From Schistosoma mansoni (taxonomy: Eukaryota > Platyhelminthes > Trematoda > Strigeidida > Schistosomatidae), in contig NW_017386079.1 of assembly GCF_000237925.1 (NCBI RefSeq), positions 124,001 through 188,000 on the forward strand: a stretch of DNA of 64,000 bases, given 5' to 3'. The position numbers and the translations under genes are program-made. Below are positions 56,692 through 64,000 of this stretch, one piece after another. The notes beneath the pieces are model-generated. The model ran no database searches. It was given only the letters and a program-made list of their open reading frames with translations, and had not been told where the DNA came from. Position 1 is the first letter of the stretch. Each line of letters begins with the position of its first letter.

Positions 56692-57215
56692 ATCGAGTTG
56701 ACAAGTTGAAAATAGAATGAAACGCATGTCAAACTAGATTCTACTGTTAACCACTATTCATCTTTGCTTAGAATATTATATAGTTGAGATTATGAATCAA
56801 TTGAAGCTAGACCATCATGGAAAACCTGGAATCACTGAACAGCCATTTCGTCCTGTTGTGGGACCCCTCAGTGGCAGTGCGCATCCACGATCCCGCCTCG
56901 CAGGATTCCATGGTGGTCTAGCTTCAATTGATTCATGATCTTAACAATATAAAATGACTAAAATCTTTACGAAACCACCTTTTGCTTAGAATAGTTGTGA
57001 TTTAAGATAATGTCGAGATAATCCGTACGGGATGAACATATGCCAACAAGTGACTGATCGATTGCAGTCGTAAACAATAATAAGAAGATATGTTATGTTG
57101 TTTGAAGAGAATGGTCCTGGGTTCGAGTCCCGGAGTGAACATCAACTTTGATATGCAAGTACATCCAGCTGATAAGTCCTAAATAGGACGAAACGAGCAT
57201 CAAACTGAAGTCTAC
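56692..57215 (+). repeat. family A retroposon split by a family B insertion
   Basis: Hammerhead remnant to the tctttgcttagaata end (56692-56775), resuming at 56981 with tail, head region, B box (gggttcgagtcccgg) and a second hammerhead (core ctgataa..gaaac). Tandem arrangement across the insertion. Confidence 0.75.
56776..56980. repeat. family B foldback copy with 13-bp TSD
   Basis: ttatatagttgagattatga arm, antisense hammerhead region, short centre, mirrored arm to acgaaaccacct. The exact repeat tttgcttagaata lies at 56763-56775 and 56981-56993. Confidence 0.88.
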
Positions 57216-57419
57216 TGTATTTGAGTGTCTAATAAAAGTAGATGTGCACTTGAACAAGTAAAGTTACATAAATTTTATACAAATGTTAGAATCCCTGCAC
57301 ATTATACTTGCAAACTGTAGTAAATAATCACCGTGATCATTATTTATTATTTAAACGGTAAACATTATGTTCGCTCGTTTATATTACTTTATAATATTAT
57401 TCCTAGAATTTATAATGTA

Positions 57420-58427
57420 GGCTGTATTCCAAAATATATCGTGAATAGGGTTATTTTGAGTGCTGTTAGAGGTCTGAGGGTAGTTATCACTTCCCGGTTG
57501 CCCACACTGTAGAAGGGTTCTTTAAAAGGTATCTGAAAAGGAAATTCGGTTAGAGTTGACCTTAGTAACCTGAGAACGTGAAGACAGTGCCTAAGGGACA
57601 ACTGCTTGAGGTTGGTCACACGTGACCGTTTTGTGGATAATTTTTTTGGTAGCTCCGTGCTTGTTGAGACCTTACAGCCAGAAACGAATATTCGTGGGAC
57701 AAGGTGAGATGTTCATTTTTACGGTCGACTTTTTCTAACCCAACCTTTCTTTTGTGAGAAGGCGGCTTATCTCTTATGCTGGTTGTCTGAGGGAAACACC
57801 TTACTGCTGTCACACTTCTGTATAGTCAGCAGTATGACTTCACCCTTAGACCTTAAATTTGTGCTTTTTGTCTTACCGCTATTCAACCGGTCTGCTTGGC
57901 ATGGTAGGAAGCTTGTTTCAGCCAATATAGCTTGACTACTACGTCAAGATAGCAGCAATGGTCAGGCCAAAGTATATCTATGTGTATTAACAAATGTTTC
58001 GGTTATGAACTATGAGCAGTAAAGATCAGTTGTTAGTTATCAGGAAACGTCTTCTGTTGTTATGAGAGGATGAAAAGCGAATATCTATCGCTTTAATAAG
58101 TTTAGTGGATATTGAGAATCCATCCAGAGGAGTGGAAAAATTGCGATTACAAACCAATGGTGTACATGGGCTCCCTAACAAATGGCGTGTGAACTTATTG
58201 TTGATAACAGGCTACCATGGGACTGCGTCCCCTAACTTTGGTATACTACCTTATGGATTAGACCTCTTGCTCAAAGTCTCGGGGTATGTATCATTAAGAA
58301 AACCACGTACTTCGGTTTGAGTGCTCAAGTGGTGTCCCAGCCCTTACACAAATCAAATGATTTATGTGGCACATATATATTTGGTGCCTCCATTTACCAA
58401 TGTTTATGTGTTTAAATAGATGAATAA
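57420..58427 (+). mobile_element. CR1-type LINE 3' kilobase with 8-bp TSD
   Basis: Longest copy of the family at 7993-8508. It adds about 500 bp upstream (ttcgtgggacaaggtgagat, agcagtatgacttcacccttagac split region, ggtctgcttggcatggtagg) before the shared terminus and an AAATA tail. ataatgta flanks it (57412-57419, 58428-58435). No intact frame. Confidence 0.75.
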
Positions 58428-58758
58428 ATAATGTAAATTAGAAGCAGCCAAATATTACGACACAATACCAAGATATTTATCAAACGTTCAACTATAACAC
58501 TAAATGGAATACGAAGCCTACTAAACAGATCTTTTGATGACAAGAACACCTCATTCATTTGTCTGACATATCCTTTACATACTTTGGCACTAGAAAAGAA
58601 TTCACGTACAGTATTTACAACATGTAAGTTTGGTTAGCATTGTTCACAAACATTGTTAATAAAAATACCTTATACACATTCATTTATACATATCATTCAA
58701 ATGATTAAAAATATCGCATATCTAGGGGCAATTTCGTATCGATTAAAATTATCATTGT

Positions 58759-59099
58759 TGTTATATCTAGGACTTAGATTCTTAGTATGCCACGTATAAC
58801 TTGAGCACTCTAATGCTAGAACCTTCCCAATTCACAAATGAGAAGACAGAAGACAAGTAGAAGGAATGTTATTCCGAATAGTGTCAACTATGGTACAAAA
58901 CACTCACGTATTAATAGTTTCTTAGTAAAAACGAAATCATTATTATAGTTATCCAATCCTCACAGAGGGGGTTATTAACATTTATTCAATAGGGAAGCTA
59001 CACGTCAAGATTCTGGAATATCCTTCCAAAAGCTGATTGGGTGGAATATGTTCGGCTCTTTCTGAGCTTCTTAGAGCGTCCTTGAGGACTGTCCTCACA
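58759..59099 (-). repeat. solo LTR, family 3 (fossil)
   Basis: Minus strand TGTGAGGACAG to AGATATAACA, 341 bp, matching 45908-46254. Flanks attgt and attat agree at four of five bases. Confidence 0.78.
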
Positions 59100-59138
59100 A
59101 TTATATTTATCAGACGATTTATTTAAATGTTTTCTTTC

Positions 59139-59422
59139 GGTGAGACTATAATTTATAAACGAACCAATCAAACTAAAGATAACAGGTCTCAGATTTTAGC
59201 GCGAAATTCATACATTCATTTATCCAAATACTATTTCAGCATTATAACTGATGTCAGTTTGTGATGGGAACTTTAAATCTAGTCCCTAACCCTAACTACC
59301 AACTATAAATCCTAATTCTAATTTCTCACACAGGTTTATAACCTTCATTTAGTCCTACTTAGCAGATGGGCATTTTCAAAGTTATAGTTGCTCCAAAGTT
59401 GTCTATAAATTATAGTCTCACC
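59139..59422. mobile_element. MITE, second copy, 284 bp
   Basis: Ends GGTGAGACTATAATTTATA and its inverted match (tataaattatagtctcacc) agree over about 19 bp. The body matches 11620-11908. T-rich flanks make the TSD uncertain. Confidence 0.82.
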
Positions 59423-59814
59423 GTTTTTTTTCCTTTGAAAGATAAAAACAATAGCTTTTGGAATTACTTTTAATTCATTGATTTATATATAACCAATAAC
59501 TCAGTCAACCATAGTTACTTCCGAATTTCCATAAATAGAATTCCCCCGTGTTAAAAAGTGGAGTGTTTAATATTATCCCCCCCTCCCCCACCAAAGTACA
59601 TAAACGTATATTATTTTAATTACTATCATATTATTGATTATTTAGTGATCATTCAATACTGTAGTGAATTAACATTGAATTAGTGTGTACAATTAAATAG
59701 TTAATGGTAATGGTAATCATAAAAATATTATTATTATTTTATTTATTGATTAAAGTAAACGATTTATTGACTACAGGAAATCATATTGTAAAATTTCATC
59801 TCCATGTAATGAGA
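59423..59814. other. AT-rich stretch, nothing recognised
   Basis: Contains a C-rich run near 59577-59590 only. Confidence 0.5.
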
Positions 59815-60232
59815 TTTCATAGTTGAAATCATGAGTCAATTGAAGCTAGACCACCATGGAAAACCTTGAATCACTAGACAACCGTTTCTTCCTACTGTGG
59901 GACTCCTCGGCAGTGCGCATCCACGATCCCTCACTCACGAGATTAGAACCTAGGACCTACCAGTCTCGCGCCAGAACACTTAAGCGATAGACCACTGAGA
60001 CAGCATCCAACGGTGTTATTGTCTAACTTCAAATAAACCACAATGTTGATCAACCATTCACCAATTGTCTTCAGTGAGTTGATATCTCACCACAGACGTG
60101 GTTATGTGCTTTGGCGCGAGACTGGTAGGTCCTAGTTTCGAATCTCGTGAGTGAGGGATCGTGGATGCGCACTGCTGAGGAGTCCCATAATAGGACGATT
60201 TGGCCGTCCAGTGCTTCCAGGTTTTCCATGAT
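59815..60232. repeat. family B foldback pair
   Basis: Left arm, antisense hammerhead, tRNA-like part and body, then at gacgtgg a switch to sense A/B box (tagtttcgaatct) and a GATTT-type hammerhead (60160-60210). The right arm is cut short. Confidence 0.8.
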
Positions 60233-60406
60233 TTGATTTTATGTTACAAACACTCCTTGATTCACTTGTTACAGTTTCTTAAATGATGTACTCTGCCTTA
60301 AACTTGGCCAATTTTTTTATGGATTATTTATTTGGATTTATAATTGTAGAATCTGATGAAAAATTATTGAAAAAAATATTTTTCGTTCATATAATTGTGT
60401 TTCATT

Positions 60407-60773
60407 TCGTATTGTTTATTTAAATCTTCCTATTGATGATGAGGACTGTAATTGATCAGTCTCTGATTGGTATATGCGCATACTGTGCGTATTCCCTTGA
60501 TATTGCAGTGCTGTAAATATCAATGGGAAGATTCGAGTAAACAATATCATGGGAATTTAAACTTCATCCCATTACAGAAGCAAATGGCTATGAAGACTCA
60601 GTAGTTAAGTGGGTAACGTAATGCTGTTTGAAGCGAACGGTACTGGGTTCGAGTTCCTCCCAGAATGAACATCAACATTGAGATGCAGGCTCATCCAGCT
60701 GATGAGTCCCAAATAGAACGAAACGCGCGTCAAACTGGATCCTACTGCTAACCACTATCCATCTTTTCTTATA
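60407..60773 (+). repeat. family A retroposon with foldback tail
   Basis: Antisense tail facing a sense tail (60415-60545), linker, A box (agttaagtgggtaac), B box and hammerhead of the CAAACTGG subfamily (ctgatgag..gaaacgcgcgtc). Confidence 0.8.
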
Positions 60774-60892
60774 AAAACGGTCAATGACTTAGACTTTATC
60801 TACTAATGCAATTCATTATAAAAATATTAAGGATATTGTGATTTCACTGTACTAACTTCATCATCAAAACAAAAAGTAATTTTCATCGATGA

Positions 60893-60986
60893 ATGTTAGA
60901 CTAACGTTAAAAGCCTGGAAGTACTAGATGGTCATTTCGTCTTCATATATGGGATTCCTCAGCAGTGTTCATCGACGATCCCATAC
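60893..60986 (-). repeat. family B fragment
   Basis: Arm (tgttagactaacgttaaaag) and antisense hammerhead relic (gggattcctcagcagtgttc). Confidence 0.6.
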
Positions 60987-61419
60987 ACACACACACATGG
61001 GATGTTACATGATATATCACATTTTTTTTAATGATAGTCCCAAAAGGAACAGTTTTAATAAATAACCATAAAAAATGAGTCATATTCATTACACAGATTC
61101 ATCCTTATTTCCATATAGAATATAAAAGTTTATTTATATGGAATGACTGGACAAGAAATTAATTTTATAGCATCCATTTATGAATACAAGAATGAAAGTC
61201 ATTTATGCTATAAACATATCAGAACATTTACAACTTCATGTATATTTGAATGAAGATAAATCGTTTTGTTTTGGTCCATCAGTACAAAGATAAATTTTTT
61301 TTTTTTACCTGGACATAAAATCAGTCAGCAAACTGAATCTAGTAGGAGAGATATCATATGAAATTTCTTGTGACTTTTTATAGATAATCTATAGTTTGAC
61401 CCTAACCGTGCTAGTCAAC

Positions 61420-61520
61420 GTAGGCTGTCGTCGAAATCGAACTAATAACCTACTCTGTTGTATTTGATTAGCCTGGGTTCTATACTCGAGGCTTACCTTA
61501 CCGCTTGAGCTACGTGATGT
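61420..61520 (-). repeat. tRNA-like sequence, possible fourth SINE head
   Basis: The minus strand gives an A-box-like cgtagctcaagcggtaag and about 60 bp later agttcgatttcg. The spacing fits a tRNA-derived promoter, but the cloverleaf is poor and no ribozyme follows. Confidence 0.35.
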
Positions 61521-62400
61521 GCATGCTTATGTATGAGAATTACAGAAGTTCTTGGACCTATCTAGTTTAAGTATATAGGTATATGCAAAGTGTACGCATG
61601 CGGTGTCGTTCGAAGGAAACGTTGAGTTGCAAAACTGTCTGCCCTATGTCTAATGAAATCAGCGCCCTATCTTTCAGCTCGAAGACATAATAAAAATAGG
61701 TGGTGGAAAATAGTAGGATGAGGCGATCAACAACCTTTCCTGAGAGATTGGTCATGATTATGTGTGTGTCAAGAAATACTGGGACGATAGACATAGTATG
61801 AATGATATGCATATAATGTGTAAGACTCAGTCCGGCGTAGTAAATACGTTTTCTTTGGAACTGGTGAACATCTACTCTCCATGAGGTCAAACCTGTGTAA
61901 TGAATGTGCATGTAACGTTTATTTGCTCACAGGGTTTGTATACCTGCATGCATGTAAAGTAGTACTAGGATGAAAGTTCGTGTGTTAACTAGTACGCGAG
62001 TAGACAACATATATGCAGGGCAAGTAAAATTCAAACTTCCTAACTTGTTCTTTTGGTGCGATACCATTAAGCATGCAATGACCCATGAGGCCTCGGTCCC
62101 CACTAAATCACATTCGCGCGGTGAGTTTGTGAGCCTCAAGAAATGGAATCCATTCCAGAAGGACCACTAGATCTACCCGGTAAGCTTCACCATATGTACT
62201 TTAAGGAAGAAGACTGCATTTGTAAAGTCTCAGTAAATGACTTTGATATAAATTCAACGGTTCACTTGGCAATCTGGTCCAAACGTTTTCAAGGGAATAT
62301 AATCAAATATCAAAATTATCCAATATAAACAAATACTTTTAACAAACTGATTATCAGGAATCGAAAACTCTTTACATTATCATATATTTGAAGAGAGTAA
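61521..62400. other. less AT-rich unassigned segment
   Basis: Mixed composition unlike the neighbouring DNA, with a 114-codon minus frame (61911-61567) and a 70-codon minus frame (62139-61927). No family recognised and no splice pattern; may be part of a repeat with no other copy here. Confidence 0.3.
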
Positions 62401-62459
62401 AGTAAATTAACGTACCATGTGTCAATTTCCAAAACGTATATTTCATATAATCGTTTATG

Positions 62460-62665
62460 AAGACAAACGAGCGGAGAAACGAAGAGAAGAGAAGAGAAAG
62501 GAGCGAAGCGAAATGACACCCAGTAGAGAAGGAGACTGAGTCAACTCAGTTTAATCAAGGGTGAATCAATATTTATAGTTACACAAAAATAAGTTACAGA
62601 CGTGATGAATAAGCTATGCAGGTTTAACATAGTAACCGACACTACAATACAGAACTGTTATAATC
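62460..62665 (+). repeat. unclassified dispersed repeat J, copy 3
   Basis: aatatttatagttacacaaa to aaccgacactac; see 7490-7865. Confidence 0.45.
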
Positions 62666-62750
62666 AAACGTAAGTTGAATACTTAAAAATGTATTGCGTT
62701 GACGATTTTTGCATATTCATCTACTCTTCGTTTATGATTGACAAAAGTTT

Positions 62751-62965
62751 TATTACATACATACTTACCTACTTACGTCTGTTACCCGTAATGGAGTATA
62801 GGCAGCCGACCAGCTTTCTCCAACCCACTCTGTCTTGGGCCTTCCCTTCTAGTTTTTTTTCAACTGTTGTTCATTCTTTTCATATCTGTCTCTGTCTTCT
62901 CAGAGTAATGTGTTCTTTGGTCCTCCTCTTTCCCTTTGGTCCTCAGAATTCCATGTGAGAGCTTG
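62751..62965 (-). mobile_element. RTE-clade LINE 3' end fused to gttagcg module
   Basis: Minus strand ends ggtaacagacgtaagtaggtaag. Contains the terminal RTE segment through gaattc. A gttagcg module follows after 25 bp in the same orientation. Confidence 0.75.
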
Positions 62966-62992
62966 CCTTTTGAACGGCATTTGAACGCCGCC

Positions 62993-63107
62993 TGGAGCAC
63001 CTCCGTGGCTACTGCCGGTACCAAGCCTGGATAAAGGAGGAGAGTTAGACATGGGGTTAACGACACCATCCCACAGAATATAAACTCGCTAAAAAAACGC
63101 TAACGAT
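62993..63107 (-). repeat. gttagcg module
   Basis: gagcacctccgtggctactg to ctcgctaaaaaaacgctaac. Confidence 0.7.
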
Positions 63108-63109
63108 AA

Positions 63110-63770
63110 CAAAATAATTCAAACTATTTAAACTCTGTCCTAGGAGTTAGAAGGTCTTAATTTGTAAGAGTTATCACGTCTCATTATGAAAGTCTAATTA
63201 CAGAAATAATACTTCAACACATCAATAGTCATTGTATTTGTTATTTGAGTTATCTATCAACAAAGATCATTTGTTAAGACTTACATCGATTAATCATCTA
63301 ATCTTCAAACGATTTTCCGTGCTAATTAAACAATATGTACATATATCTATAGCCTTTTATATAAGGTAACCAAGATCACATTTTATTTTGATATATATTA
63401 AACTTTAATTCTGTCTTCAAACTAGTCCTTGAATATAAAGATAAGAAGACTTATCCCTTTTATAAGATACCAAAGTTATATAATTTGATTATCAAGACTA
63501 TTCTTATTTTGCTCAAGTCAATGTTTGTACAGAGTTATGATTGTTTTGAAGAAACCATAGCTAAAGCACGTAATGGATATTATAAGTAGTATATATGTTA
63601 CATGTTATATGTGTATAGCATTGTTAATCCCTTAAACATAAGGGTACATGATAACATAATTCAATAGCTATTAATGTCTAATCATTGTAATTTATTTGAA
63701 CTACGTGATAAAAAAAACGTTAACCCATCAGAACAATCAAGATGATGAAATGAAATTGTTCAGTTGATAT
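63110..63770. other. AT-rich stretch, nothing recognised
   Basis: No open frame or matched repeat. Confidence 0.5.
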
Positions 63771-63774
63771 AAAA

Positions 63775-63945
63775 CGAGTTAATCTAGGCTGACTGGATGA
63801 CTGTTTCGTCTTAGTGTAAGACTCTTCAGCAGGATATATCCATAATCCTAGACGTGAGTTTCAAATCCACAACCTTTGTTACAGTCTAAACTCTAGATCA
63901 TTGATCTGGCGTCCAACAGTGTTAATGTCTAATTTTATCATGTCT
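63775..63945 (-). repeat. family B fragment, diverged
   Basis: Arm remnant (gttaatctaggctgactgga), antisense hammerhead relic (gactcttcagcaggata), degraded tRNA-like part, and gcgtccaacagtgttaatgt. Confidence 0.55.
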
Positions 63946-64000
63946 GTAATACAGATGAATGAGTTTCAATCTATTCGTACAAAATGGACAATAAATAAAC

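Noticed and set aside
57410-57813. Two minus-strand frames of 65-69 codons
   Set aside because: They lie within the CR1-type LINE 3' region, antisense to it, with no recognised domain.

Overview
The window looks like a piece of a blood-fluke (Schistosoma) nuclear chromosome. It is AT-rich, eukaryotic and almost wholly built of interspersed repeats. The genus call rests on three things: dozens of tRNA-headed short retroposons carrying a hammerhead ribozyme of the Sm-alpha type, several RTE-clade (SR2-like) non-LTR retrotransposon ends with tandem TAAG tails, and a Merlin DNA transposon. The species cannot be fixed from the sequence. No complete host gene is visible. Two short spliced-exon candidates (1-76 and 46292-46453, both +) suggest part of the window may be intronic. 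Two 200-N assembly gaps lie at 13651-13850 and 19012-19211.

Short retroposons dominate. Family A (about 27 copies) has an Sm-alpha-like tRNA head, a hammerhead and a tail that ends near gaagattcaaacaaacaat. Family B (about 33 copies) has a different tRNA head and hammerhead, set between inverted arms that start atcagaaggggttttgtgg. Family C has one copy, near 39.7 kb. Ribozyme cores are intact in four A copies and at least one B copy. Both families occur as single units, head-to-tail pairs and head-to-head (foldback) pairs.

Autonomous elements are mostly 5'-truncated. RTE ends lie near 3.4, 4.9, 8.7, 20.9, 22.2, 24.7, 27.7, 31.6, 33.5, 35.3, 45.6 and 62.8 kb, five of them with perfect 13-15 bp target-site duplications. 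A second tetranucleotide-tailed LINE lies at 55.3-56.1 kb and a CR1-like reverse-transcriptase fragment at 18.6-19.0 kb. Three copies of a CR1-type 3' end lie at 8.0, 31.3 and 57.4 kb.

Solo LTRs of three families, several with 4- or 5-bp target duplications, lie at 14.2, 17.0, 42.2, 45.9, 49.2, 52.1 and 58.8 kb. A short internally deleted LTR fossil with a primer-binding-like site lies at 22.9-23.5 kb. Two copies of a 285-bp MITE lie at 11.6 and 59.1 kb.

The best-preserved protein-coding unit is the Merlin element at 50087-51198 (- strand). It has matching terminal inverted repeats, an exact 8-bp target duplication and a transposase that reads as one 294-residue DDE protein if a 32-nt GT-AG mini-intron is removed. 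It sits inside a family A retroposon. Nested insertions (Merlin in A, B in A, C in B) give a relative order of activity.
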